Part shown: positions 16,282 through 24,789 of the stretch, piece after piece
Position numbering within the stretch: the stretch's first letter is position 1
How the letters are laid out: each line of letters opens with the position of its first letter
Assembly (NCBI RefSeq): GCF_030915385.1
Contig: NZ_CP133268.1
Location: 4,438,001-4,502,000, forward strand
Reading direction: 5' to 3'
DNA: 64,000 bases
Origin: Neobacillus sp. PS3-12
GTDB taxonomy: Bacteria; Bacillota; Bacilli; Bacillales; Cytobacillaceae
Translations under genes and position numbers: made by a program
Notes under the pieces: generated by a model
The model's input: the letters and a program-made list of their open reading frames with translations, nothing else
Told to the model about the DNA's origin: nothing
Databases searched by the model: none

Positions 16282-16360
16282 TTCAGCAATCGGGCGCTTT
16301 TCAGTAAGAAGAAAAAGCGCTCATTTTTCATTTTAGGGCCAGATTGTGGAGTAACTCATG
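16282..16360. repeat. GGGCGC dispersed hairpin repeat, copy 6
   Basis: TTCAGCAATCGGGCGCTTTT, then AAAAAGCGCTC, CATTTTAGGGCCAGATTGTG and GAGTAACTC. Together with copy 5 it fills most of the 16170-16650 gap, where no gene is apparent. Confidence 0.75.
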
Positions 16361-16650
16361 TATTACGTAGTAGACCTATACTGCGCAGCAACAATTCCCG
16401 ATTGTGGAAAATATGAACAAGAATTTGTTAAGTTTTGTTCATATTTTAATATCAAAGTTTGTGATATTGTGAAGCTTTTCACTTAAAATAAAGGGCAGCT
16501 ATCTATAGTATGAAAATCCACCGTATTCAACGTAAGTAATGATAACAAAAGTGATAGATTTCTATCTTTGTGGAAGCAATATCTAGGACCTGTGCCCAAA
16601 AACCATCTGTGGTATACTGAGTTAAACAAAGTAGAAATGGGTGTCAATAC

Positions 16651-16983
16651 ATGAAGAACGAAGAGATACTTGCTGTGCTGAAATCTCTGTCCAATGAGAC
16701 GCGACTCAATATTCTTTGTTGGCTGAAGGAACCAGGAGAAATGAACGCAAACCTGCCCACGGCCATCAAAGAAGAATTTCCAGGCGGTGTATGTGTAGGA
16801 AGCATTCAAGAGAAGTCCGGCCTCGCACAGTCTGTTATTTCCTCTTATCTGTCTTCCATGCAGAAGATTGGCTTGCTTGAGTCACGCCGCTTCGGCCAGT
16901 GGACATATTACAGGCGCAATGAAGAAGCAATTGCTGAGTTTTTGGAACAATTCGCAGCTGGATTGCACGCAAAAGTGGATTAA
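16651..16983 (+). CDS. ArsR-type winged-helix regulator
   Basis: 110 residues: VLKSLSNETRLNILCWLKEP opens the winged helix, QEKSGLAQSVISSYLSSMQK forms the recognition helix, and LLESRRFGQWTYYRRNEEAI the wing. The insert between the first helices (FPGGVCVGSI) is longer than in minimal ArsR proteins and contains a single Cys. ATG lies after AATGGGTGTC. Located 98 bp upstream of an old-yellow-enzyme gene on the same strand, so it probably regulates that enzyme. Both genes are visibly more GC-rich than the surrounding DNA, suggesting joint acquisition. Confidence 0.85.
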   Translation: MKNEEILAVLKSLSNETRLNILCWLKEPGEMNANLPTAIKEEFPGGVCVGSIQEKSGLAQSVISSYLSSMQKIGLLESRRFGQWTYYRRNEEAIAEFLEQFAAGLHAKVD

Positions 16984-17081
16984 CTTAATAATGTACGGCT
17001 TTATTATTTGCATATTAATCTATATATCTGTATATTCATTTTTATAGATTTAAAAAAACAGCGATATGAGGAGAGAGTACG

Positions 17082-18194
17082 ATGAACTTATCCAAAGTAG
17101 CAGCACCTTTATTTGAGGCTTTTGAAGGCGGCAATCTGAAGCTAGAAAACCGCATTGTCATGGCTCCCATGACACGCTGCTTTTCCCCAAATGGCGTTCC
17201 AGGTCCAGATGTGGCTGGATATTATCGCCGCAGAGCAGAAAATGGTGTCGGTCTTATTATTACAGAAGGAACGGTTATCAACCATCGGGCAGCACCGGCC
17301 GACCATAATGTGCCCCACTTCTATGGTGAAGAAGCACTTGAAGGATGGGCACACGTTGTTCGGGAAGTACATGAAGCAGGCGGCAAAATTGCTCCACAAA
17401 TCTGGCATACTGGCACGGCTCGCGAAAGAAAGAAATTTCCTGATTCAAATGCCGATCCAATCGGCCCATCCGGCTTGAGTCTGACTGGAAAACAAGTATC
17501 TGATCCGCTGACAGCCGAGGAAATCCGCGGTCTTGTTCAAAGCTATGCACAAGCGGCTGCAGATGCAAAGCGCATCGGTTTTGATGCGGTGGAGATTCAC
17601 GGTGCACACGGTTATCTCATCGATCAGTTTTTCTGGGAAGTGACCAACAAGCGAACAGATGAGTATGGCGGCGATATGATTGGCCGTACCCGATTTGCGG
17701 TAGAGGTTATCGAAGCGGTGAGAGCTGCAGTCGGTCCTGACTTCCCAATTATCTTCCGTTTCTCCCAATGGAAGCCGGTTGATTACACAGCAAAGCTGGC
17801 TGCAACTCCTGAAGAACTGGAACGTTTCCTTAAACCATTGTCTGAAGCAGGCGCCAATATTTTCCACGCTTCCACACGCCGTTTTTGGGAACCAGAATTT
17901 GAAGGCTCTGACCTTAACTTGGCAGGCTGGACACGCAAGCTAACTGGCAAACCAGCCATCACAGTTGGATCAGTTGGCCTTGATTCCGAATTCACTAGCT
18001 TGTTTGAATCAGGAAAAGGTGGACAAATTACCGGTATCGATAGCCTGATTGAACGCATTGAACGCGGAGAATTCGACCTAGTTGCGGTAGGCCGTGCCCT
18101 CTTGAACGACCCGGCATGGGCAGCCAAAATTCGCGATGGCCGCAATGATGAACTTCAAGCATTTACCCGTGAGGCACTTGGTACGCTGAGCTAA
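17082..18194 (+). CDS. Old-yellow-enzyme family NADH:flavin oxidoreductase (alkene reductase)
   Basis: 370 residues forming an FMN-binding TIM barrel. Characteristic pieces are RIVMAPMTRCFSPNG near the N-terminus, PQIWHTGTA, FDAVEIHGAHGYLIDQFFW, the loop TNKRTDEYGGD, and a C-terminal phosphate-binding stretch DLVAVGRALLNDPAW. The class reduces activated C=C bonds of enones, nitroalkenes and nitrate esters with NAD(P)H. ATG follows GAGGAGAG. It follows the ArsR gene and ends the GC-rich pair; a long hairpin terminator lies 117 bp downstream. Confidence 0.92.
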   Translation: MNLSKVAAPLFEAFEGGNLKLENRIVMAPMTRCFSPNGVPGPDVAGYYRRRAENGVGLIITEGTVINHRAAPADHNVPHFYGEEALEGWAHVVREVHEAGGKIAPQIWHTGTARERKKFPDSNADPIGPSGLSLTGKQVSDPLTAEEIRGLVQSYAQAAADAKRIGFDAVEIHGAHGYLIDQFFWEVTNKRTDEYGGDMIGRTRFAVEVIEAVRAAVGPDFPIIFRFSQWKPVDYTAKLAATPEELERFLKPLSEAGANIFHASTRRFWEPEFEGSDLNLAGWTRKLTGKPAITVGSVGLDSEFTSLFESGKGGQITGIDSLIERIERGEFDLVAVGRALLNDPAWAAKIRDGRNDELQAFTREALGTLS

Positions 18195-18310
18195 TCTGTG
18201 TTTTAGGGACAGGTTCCTATACTCATTTTTAAGGATTTATCTTATTTACCGAAAATTTAAAGGATGGGTTCCTCGTAAATGGGACATTAGATTCTATTAC
18301 TCATTTAAAA

Positions 18311-18350
18311 GGCCCCACAGAGATAATTTTACTCTGCGGAGCCTTTATTT
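18311..18350 (+). terminator. Terminator after the ArsR-OYE pair
   Basis: GGCCCCACAGAG / CTCTGCGGAGCC arms (two mismatches) around ATAATTTTA, followed by TTTATTTT. Confidence 0.6.
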
Positions 18351-18359
18351 TGGATATTA

Positions 18360-18813
18360 ATGCTCGTGAATCCGAGTCGCAAAGTGCCTGTCCCTGCGAC
18401 CCGCCTAGTTTACTCGATTTCTTTGCTTAGTTGAACACAGTTTGGAAAGACTCAACTGGTGCTACAAGATTCAAATGCGATGTCTTAGAGGATTAGAACA
18501 TGGATTCTCAATAGAATACTGGGATATAGAAGTTGATAGTACTACCGAAAACATTTTATCAGTATGTCAATGCAGTAAATGTGAGAATGAAATATTGTGT
18601 ACAAGATATTAATGCACAGTACAAGGATACTATTCAATAGACTAATGTGATATGCAACAATCGGGCGCTTTAACACAATAAGCATGTACTCTTCAATAAG
18701 GCTTTATATACAAGACTTTATAGATAACTTGAATATAAAGCCTTATTATCCATACAAAAAACATACTACCATAAACGATATTTTTTGATTGCCAAATACA
18801 CATATCATACTAA
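18360..18813. other. Non-coding stretch with one GGGCGC repeat
   Basis: No convincing reading frame on either strand. Besides the repeat copy at 18653, nothing structural is evident. Confidence 0.5.
18653..18700. repeat. GGGCGC dispersed hairpin repeat, copy 7 (degenerate)
   Basis: GCAACAATCGGGCGCTTTAA followed by weak arms and TACTCTTC. The 3' half is not recognisable. Confidence 0.5.
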
Positions 18814-19229
18814 CTCAACTTTCGCACCTTGAAATTAGACCTTCTTTTAGGTCTATCAAAGCTTTAAGAACGATTAATTTCGTTTCTTGACAAGTACTTT
18901 TATACAGAAAAAGCACCTCATTCTTTGGTATAGTGGAATTGACTAGAAACCATTACCAAAAAGAAGAGGTGCCTTCTCTATAATAAAGAAAAAACACTCA
19001 AATGAGCAACTACCAAATGAACTTTCTGCTGTATTATCTGAATTACCGAACAAGAAATCGTCCGATTGGGCTGTCGCATTACAGCAATTAATCGAGCCTC
19101 TTCAAGATGTCTTGAAGAAAACAAATAAACAAATACAACAATTACTTAAAAACCAACTAACACAATGGATTGCAGGTTTACCAAGCTATATCAGTGCTTA
19201 CCTGCCTAATTTGGTATGCGAAAGTTGAG
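18814..19229 (+). mobile_element. 416-bp element with 13-bp terminal inverted repeats and a decayed ORF
   Basis: Perfect inverted ends CTCAACTTTCGCA (18814-18826) and TGCGAAAGTTGAG (19217-19229). Inside, after AGAAGAGGTGCC, an 82-codon frame (18980-19228) starts at ATA ATA AAG where an ATG would be expected. It encodes a Lys/Gln-rich helical N-terminus (ELPNKKSSDWAVALQQLIEP, then KKTNKQIQQLLKNQLTQW) and stops inside the right terminal repeat. No transposase catalytic domain is present. Probably an internally deleted insertion sequence or MITE-like derivative; the family is not identified. Confidence 0.6.
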
Positions 19230-19351
19230 AACTTAAGATATCTCTAAAAATTTTTTGAAAACTTCTAATTGCTCTTCCCGTCTTCATCATTCCTTGAATG
19301 TTTGATTTAGATGTTAAACTAGCAATGGTTTCTAATCCTTCAATAGTTTTA

Positions 19352-20053
19352 TTACAAATGTTTTTTAATTTGTGTTAGTACTTCTGCGGCTAGTTCGTTT
19401 GTATCTTTAAAGTTTTTTGAATTGATGGCTTCAGAATAATGTACAGAAACTTTAGCGGGTGTATTTTTCCCTTTTTTCTCGATCAATTTGTAAGAATCCT
19501 TGATGGAAACAGGAATGACTTTAACTCCCGATTTAATAGCAATTCTTAAACTACCTGCTTTAAAATCTCCAACTTGTGAACTTTTACTTCTAGTTCCTTC
19601 TGGGAAAACAGCCATAGAATGACCTAACTTTAAATTTTGGATGGCTTCGTTTATAGCTTTTAAGGACCTACGAGCATTATCCCTGTCGATAAACACGCAG
19701 CCTCGCTCTTTCATCCAATAACCCAATAAAGGAATCTTCTCCATTTCCTTCTTAGCGACAAACGCCATCGTTTGAGGAGCTGTTGAATATAAAAGTGGAA
19801 TATCCATATTCCCTTGATGGTTGCCAACATATAATACAGGTTCATCCGAAGGAACATTTTCTGTTCCTGTTACGGTTACATCGGCACCTGAAATTTTAAC
19901 TAACTTTTTAGTGCATTTTAAAATAAACCGATCAATTAGTTCCACCTTTTCTTTGTTCTTTCCTGCTTTATTTAATCTATTTATGGTAAAGGTTTTATTC
20001 GCTTTACTTAAAATATAACCCCACATATATCCTTGAAATAATAGAGTGCGCAT
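19352..20053 (-). CDS. plsC: 1-acyl-sn-glycerol-3-phosphate acyltransferase
   Basis: 233 residues. The acyltransferase boxes are in order: NHQGNMD (HX4D catalytic motif) after LYVGNH, the basic stretch VFIDRDNARRS, and FPEGTRSKSSQVGDFKAGSL for phosphate binding; VKVIPVSIKDS follows. It transfers an acyl group to lysophosphatidic acid at the membrane. The N-terminus (RTLLFQGYMWGYILSKANKT) is a weakly hydrophobic anchor. ATG at 20053 is preceded by AAAGAGGAAAAT. Probably an additional PlsC paralog rather than the housekeeping one, given the accessory surroundings, but sequence alone cannot decide. Confidence 0.85.
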   Translation of the reverse strand: MRTLLFQGYMWGYILSKANKTFTINRLNKAGKNKEKVELIDRFILKCTKKLVKISGADVTVTGTENVPSDEPVLYVGNHQGNMDIPLLYSTAPQTMAFVAKKEMEKIPLLGYWMKERGCVFIDRDNARRSLKAINEAIQNLKLGHSMAVFPEGTRSKSSQVGDFKAGSLRIAIKSGVKVIPVSIKDSYKLIEKKGKNTPAKVSVHYSEAINSKNFKDTNELAAEVLTQIKKHL

Positions 20054-20578
20054 ATTTTCCTCTTTTCACTTTAATAATTTTTTAAAATTCGAGTTGAATA
20101 AACCTACCTATTTGTAAGGTTAACAATAATATAAGCAGGTACGGATTACTTGTAACTTCTATTAAAGAATCGATGATTAAATGCAACTCCTTTATCCATC
20201 CATTATACGAAAATGATTAACATTATAAATTGATTAAGATCACGGTTTATTACTTTTACTTATGCTAAATGAAGTTTTATATATCCTTGTAGATTTTTGG
20301 AAGTAATTTAAAAAGGGGAATCAAGGTAGAAAGCTTTCCAAAGTCTTTATATAGACGATAGAAAACAAACTGAAAAATAAGAAATAAGCAAAGCCACATC
20401 AATGAAGATCAAAGAATGAAATAGTATCCATTTTATGATTATGTTACGAACTTCAGCTTCTCGCAAAATAGATTACCTACTGGAAATAAATCATTTATAG
20501 AGATATTTTTTAATTTTAGACTCTGTTAGTCGATAGTGTTGATAAATCTAATATTTAACAGAGCCTTATATTAAGATC

Positions 20579-20660
20579 TTCAGCAATCGGGCGCTATCCT
20601 TGAACAAGGATAAGTGCTCATTTTCCATTTTAGTGCCATTTAACGGAAGAAGACTCTCAA
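20579..20660. repeat. GGGCGC dispersed hairpin repeat, copy 8
   Basis: TTCAGCAATCGGGCGCTATC, TTGAACAAGGATAAGTGCTC, TTTTAGTGCCATTTAA. Its 3' continuation reaches a CACTCAAACTGAACGGGCAG module near 20710-20732. The rest of 20054-20905 holds no gene I can support. Confidence 0.75.
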
Positions 20661-20905
20661 GCAAATTTGAATAATTATGTTAACAGCATTATGAACATTG
20701 TGAAGGATTTCACTCAAACTGAACGGGCAGTTTACTTCAATAAGCAAAATATTGAAACGTGGTTTATCCCGACAGACCAAAATCCAAGATTATCCGCATG
20801 AATGTCACCATTAGGTAATTCTAAAGGAGGACAACGGCGGACCTTTTGAATCTGCTCTGAATCAACTTTTACTTTCGGGAACTACACCACTTTCCATTTA
20901 TTTCT

Positions 20906-21031
20906 TCAAATCTTTTTTTGTGTGCATATTTTGGTTTCTAGAATTCCCACCTGTTTTTTCTCAATGGTTTTTACGTCCCCTAAATAACTTGAAATACTAT
21001 AAATTCGATTTACCAGTTTTTTGATAATCAT
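20906..21031 (-). CDS. Small basic protein, possibly frameshifted
   Basis: ATG at 21031 with AAGGAG nine bases upstream. The 41-residue frame begins MIIKKLVNRIYSISSYLGDV and continues KTIEKKQVGILETK. This resembles short basic Bacillus proteins that start with a helix and an LGDVxxIxKxxVG stretch. After the TGA at 20906, a shifted frame continues with a similar composition (RFEEINGKWCSSRK), so the native gene may be longer and damaged. No function known. Confidence 0.4.
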   Translation of the reverse strand: MIIKKLVNRIYSISSYLGDVKTIEKKQVGILETKICTQKKI

Positions 21032-21163
21032 TCATAGAATCTCCTTAAGAATTTTTCGACTTGATCCTAACCGTTTAAAATTTGTTCATCGATGGACAGC
21101 CTTTTTTTGTACTTACTCTATCCGTCTATTCATATACTCTTTCTTTTGAAAGGGGTGATACTC

Positions 21164-21616
21164 ATGAGTTTTAATGGTAGCAATGACTATGAATATTGTA
21201 AAAAATGCTATAAGTAAAAACCATTTTGCACATGTCAAGAAGAGGCTAATCCTTGCGACCAGACATTTTGTGAGCATAATCCATCGTCCCAATCAATAGG
21301 GGAACAGGAGCAGGAGCAACAACAACAACAGGGGGGACTTGAACAAGAGCAAGGACCTCAAATTCAAGACCAAAATCAAGAAGGTCAAAGGCAAGGCCCT
21401 CAAATACAAGAACAAGAGCAGGGACCACAAACGCAAGGAAACCAACAACAAGGTCCTCAAATTCAAGACCAAACAGAAGTTCAGAACCAAACGGGGGGAG
21501 CTCAAGAGCAAGCACAAACCGAAAATCAAAACCAAGCCCAAGGTGCACAGACCCAAACCCAAAGACATGGGGATCAAAACCAACAAAATAACCAGTCTAT
21601 TTCAACCCCAAAGTAA
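21164..21616 (+). pseudogene. Gln-rich Cys-containing repeat protein with premature TAA at codon 18
   Basis: ATG 21164 follows GAAAGGGGTGATA. The frame begins MSFNGSNDYEYCKKCYK, then TAA (21215-21217), then continues in phase for 132 codons: KPFCTCQEEANPCDQTFCEH, followed by a low-complexity tail in which QGPQIQDQ-like units recur (QGPQIQDQ, QGPQIQEQ, QGPQTQGN, QGPQIQDQ), ending NNQSISTPK and TAA at 21614. Cys-rich head plus Gln-rich tail suggests a cross-linked surface or spore-coat type protein, but no family is recognised. A single AAA-to-TAA change would explain the stop. The alternative is stop-codon read-through or re-initiation. Confidence 0.55.
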
Positions 21617-21746
21617 ACCAGCTAATAGATTGTCAATAAAAATCTTTTAATTTAAAAATCACTTCATGCTATACTAAAATTGCACAACTCAAATAACCCT
21701 CCGAATCCAATTTGGAAGGTTTTTGTTTTATTTGAAAATATTGTTA

Positions 21747-22982
21747 CTAAATAGTTTCTTGGAATGATGTTTTTGTTTTTAACATCGCATAAATCCAGTG
21801 TAAAAGCTTATTAGCGCAAGCAATAATAGCTACTCTGTATGGTTTACCTTCTTCTCGTTTCAAGTCGTAGAAGGCTCTTAATCTCTTATTTCGTGCTATA
21901 GTTTCGTCAGTTGTTTTCTTTTTACGGCTATCACGTATAGAGCAGCGAACGGCTGTATAAAGCATACGGCGGAGCCTAGCTGAGCCACGTTTGGTAATAT
22001 GATTTTTTGTACCTTTAAAGCGTCCTGATTCAAACACACTTGGATCAAGTCCTGCAAAGGCAACTAACTTTTTGGGATGACTAAACCGATCAATTTCACC
22101 GATTTCAGAAATAATCGTTGCAGCGATTTTTTCACCTACGCCGGGAATTGTTTGTAGTAGTTCATATTCTTCAAGTTGTACCGCTAACTGATCAATTTCA
22201 CGCTCCAACGTAGAAAGCTGTTGGTGGTACGCTTGAAGTAAATCTATATACATATTTAAACTAACAAGAAGGCTATGATAAAGGGTTGATTGAAATGGGT
22301 TGCGTTCTGCAGCTACGATTAATTCCTCTGCTTTTTCATACGCCCATTCAAACGAACGCGCTTTACAATGCATATTAATAAACTGTGAAATTTCTTCCAC
22401 ACCAGCTTTTAAGACAGACTCGGAGGTAGGGAAGGTTTGTAAAGTTTTTAATGAAATTTCGGCATATAAATTCCCGAAAACTCCTTTGTATTCAGGGAAT
22501 ACTTGATCTAATACTGCTTGGAATTGGAGCTTGGTTTGAACCATAATTCCTGTCATGTTTTCATGCTGCCTTGTCAGATGCCGAAGGTTTAATAACTGAA
22601 TCCCACGTTTCTTCTGAGGCTCTAAATCCTCTTTGTAATACATTTCACCTAAGTGATAAGCATCGATAGCATCTGTTTTGGTTTTCCGTAAGCTAGAACT
22701 TTTCACTCGGTAAGATACCAACGGATTAACGATAATCACAATATACTCTCTTGCTTCTAAAAACTGAACAACTGGGGTATGATAGTGACCTGTTGATTCC
22801 AAGACCACAGGTGGTTTCATCCCAGATTGACGCTCTAAATCTAGTAAATAAGAGTGAAACTCTTCTAATCCTTCTACCGTATGTTCAACCTTCACACTGT
22901 TTTTATAGGGCTTTTTTTTATCCAAGAACATTTGAACCTGACTTTCACCTTTTGCGACATCCAGACCAACAACTGGATTCAT
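21747..22982 (-). CDS. IS110-family transposase (DEDD recombinase)
   Basis: 411 residues. The N-terminal RuvC-like DEDD domain starts NPVVGLDVAKGESQVQMF, has VVLESTGHYHTPVVQFL and the Lys-Asp-rich KTKTDAIDAYHLGEM. The C-terminal Tnp20 domain has LLQTIPGVGEKIAATIISEI and KLVAFAGLDPSVFESGRFKG with the serine used by this class. Start ATG (22982) follows AAGGAGGAGATATAA on the minus strand. IS110 enzymes use a bridge RNA to choose target and donor. The gene looks intact. Confidence 0.95.
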   Translation of the reverse strand: MNPVVGLDVAKGESQVQMFLDKKKPYKNSVKVEHTVEGLEEFHSYLLDLERQSGMKPPVVLESTGHYHTPVVQFLEAREYIVIIVNPLVSYRVKSSSLRKTKTDAIDAYHLGEMYYKEDLEPQKKRGIQLLNLRHLTRQHENMTGIMVQTKLQFQAVLDQVFPEYKGVFGNLYAEISLKTLQTFPTSESVLKAGVEEISQFINMHCKARSFEWAYEKAEELIVAAERNPFQSTLYHSLLVSLNMYIDLLQAYHQQLSTLEREIDQLAVQLEEYELLQTIPGVGEKIAATIISEIGEIDRFSHPKKLVAFAGLDPSVFESGRFKGTKNHITKRGSARLRRMLYTAVRCSIRDSRKKKTTDETIARNKRLRAFYDLKREEGKPYRVAIIACANKLLHWIYAMLKTKTSFQETI

Positions 22983-23165
22983 TTATATCTCCTCCTTTTG
23001 TAGTGGATTGACCGGTAACCTCTATCTATCTTGTTATTCATATCTTCGCTTGTTATACGGGATCACCATGTCCCAACCAGCCTAATCATGTGTTAACAAG
23101 TAGAGGGCGAACAGTTTAATGGTCGGGATCAAGTCCCACGGGCGCGAACGTTCTACCCTGGCTAC
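22983..23165 (-). ncRNA. Candidate IS110 bridge RNA region (5' of transposase)
   Basis: About 180 bp upstream of the transposase start, on the transposase strand, encode no protein and contain GC-rich complementary segments (GGGATCACCATGTCCC-like and GTCGGGATCAAGTCCCACGG), unlike the AT-rich surroundings. In the IS110 group the bridge RNA comes from exactly this 5' non-coding end. Boundaries are approximate; the element end probably lies near 23165. Confidence 0.5.
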
Positions 23166-23228
23166 TATCAATCTATAAATTGAATAAAAAATAGTCAACC
23201 AGATTTCTCTGGCTGACCTTATAATACG

Positions 23229-23300
23229 AAAGGGCGCAATTCTTCTTCAAGAAATGCGCTCTTTTTAATGAATTGGGCCAGATTATTTAATAACACTTTG
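23229..23300. repeat. GGGCGC dispersed hairpin repeat, copy 9
   Basis: AAAGGGCGCAATTCTTCTTC / AAGAAATGCGCTCTTTTT arms, then TTGGGCCAGATTATTTAATA. Confidence 0.7.
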
Positions 23301-23437
23301 TTGCAAATTTGGATATTTTAAAAAAGAGATCGTGATGGAATGTACTGATATTAAATTCATTAAAATCAATAACGATCGAAGAACATTAAAAAATCCCTTT
23401 CAAAAGGTTTTTTTTTAAAACCTTAACATTATTATTT

Positions 23438-24445
23438 TCAACTCAGCGTTAGTCTTTTTCGGTTGGGCGATAACGGTGGTTCTTCCAACCATCCGTTATT
23501 AATTAATACAGTTGCACAATCATTTCCATATGCCCCCACTTCAAACATTGTTCGGGTATACATTGTTATTAAATCAATCCTTTGACTCTGTGCTAATGCA
23601 AGTCCATAAGTACCAAGTCCATATGAATTTAAATAAGTAACATGAACCATCATTAGTCGATCCGAAAAAGGCGACTCCGTACTATCCAATACTTCACCAT
23701 CAAATGTAGGAGGTATCGCGATGTCTCCGTCAACCAAGACATCAGAAAACTTTTTATAATATTTTTTAGACATTTTTAGACCTTTTAAAAAATTCTCTCT
23801 AACATCTTTTGATTGTGCTACTTGACTAAACCCCATCAAAAGAGCTTTCCCAAGTGAGTTAGACTGAGCATTATAGAATAATCGAGAAATTTCTAAAACA
23901 CTCAATGGTCTATCGGTGCTCGTGAAACCAGTAAAAGGATTCTTTTGTTTAACAAAATGCACTTCTTTAGGTGATGGAATATGAGGGGGGCGAGCATAAA
24001 GACCCTTCGAAAGCATCAATTTTGTTACCATTTGACCTATCTCTTCAAGCATATGGTCATTTTCTAAAAATAGTTTTCTAATATCTAGGCGAGAACTTTC
24101 TGTATAAGCCATGGTATAATTCATTTGAGCAAATTTTGCCATATTTTTTATATAGTTAATATAAAAAATATCTGAAAATAATCGTGGAGCTTTTAAGTTA
24201 ATGTCTTCTTCTTTAATTCCTCTTGGAATTGAAATTTTTTCTTTATTAAAAACAGCAATAAAGTCGGTAATAATTTTCTTTGATACTTTATGACAATGTT
24301 CTACATGGGATTTTATCTCTTTGTCATCTACGTGCTGTAAAAAATGTGAGAAAATATGATGCACTAATGTTTCTGCCATATAACCATTCCAAAGATGTGC
24401 AATCTCAACAGCAGTTAATCTTATGTTGTCATATGTAGTTTTCAT
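23438..24445 (-). CDS. DUF3231 family protein
   Basis: 335 residues built of two similar halves, about 10-165 and 180-325, each rich in amphipathic helices. Both contain an ExxxLW/F-Y...-type first helix (VEIAHLWNGYMAETLVHHIF; VLEISRLFYNAQSNSLGKAL) and helices with spaced His/Glu, as in ferritin-like four-helix bundles. This is the architecture of DUF3231 proteins, which are multicopy in Bacillus spore formers. Biochemical role unproven; possible metal binding is inferred. ATG (24445) follows GGAGGTAGC. Lies between two IS110-type elements, so it may have been carried or preserved between insertions. Confidence 0.82.
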   Translation of the reverse strand: MKTTYDNIRLTAVEIAHLWNGYMAETLVHHIFSHFLQHVDDKEIKSHVEHCHKVSKKIITDFIAVFNKEKISIPRGIKEEDINLKAPRLFSDIFYINYIKNMAKFAQMNYTMAYTESSRLDIRKLFLENDHMLEEIGQMVTKLMLSKGLYARPPHIPSPKEVHFVKQKNPFTGFTSTDRPLSVLEISRLFYNAQSNSLGKALLMGFSQVAQSKDVRENFLKGLKMSKKYYKKFSDVLVDGDIAIPPTFDGEVLDSTESPFSDRLMMVHVTYLNSYGLGTYGLALAQSQRIDLITMYTRTMFEVGAYGNDCATVLINNGWLEEPPLSPNRKRLTLS

Positions 24446-24531
24446 GCTACCTCCAGATTTTCAGTTCTTTCTTTATATTATGTGTAATAGGACAGGATTA
24501 TATTGTGAATTAGTTCAACAAGTCTTGATCT

Positions 24532-24605
24532 TCAACAATCGGGCGCGATTCTTCAACAGAATTGTGCTCTTTCTTTATGTATAGGGCCAATTAATGAAGT
24601 AAGCC
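24532..24605. repeat. GGGCGC dispersed hairpin repeat, copy 10
   Basis: CTTCAACAATCGGGCGCGAT, arms GATTCTTC/AGAATTG, GTGCTCTTTCTTTATG, AGGGCCAATTAATGAAGTAA. The 3' extension (TTTTTACTTGAACTAACTGG) continues to about 24680. Confidence 0.7.
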
Positions 24606-24789
24606 TCTCCAGAAAAATGGGAATTTGTATCATCATTAGCACAGAGTTTGTGAAAGTTTTTACTTGAACTAACTGGCAGGTTAGCATTCCTGTAGATCGT
24701 TATTTTTCGACTTTGAAAAAAATAGGGCTCCTCAGTAAGATATGAGTATAGACACCACTCTAACTCACAACTTTAGGAGGAACCCTACT

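Noticed and set aside
16483..16809. Minus-strand protein over the ArsR gene
   Set aside because: Antisense to a clearly recognisable winged-helix gene; no ribosome binding site or family resemblance.
21339..21650. Lys-rich protein (repeated KFKTK-type motifs) on the plus strand
   Set aside because: It is the +1 frame shadow of the Gln-rich tract; the frame starting at 21164 has the ribosome binding site and the coherent repeat structure. The Leu-rich minus-strand frames there are shadows too.
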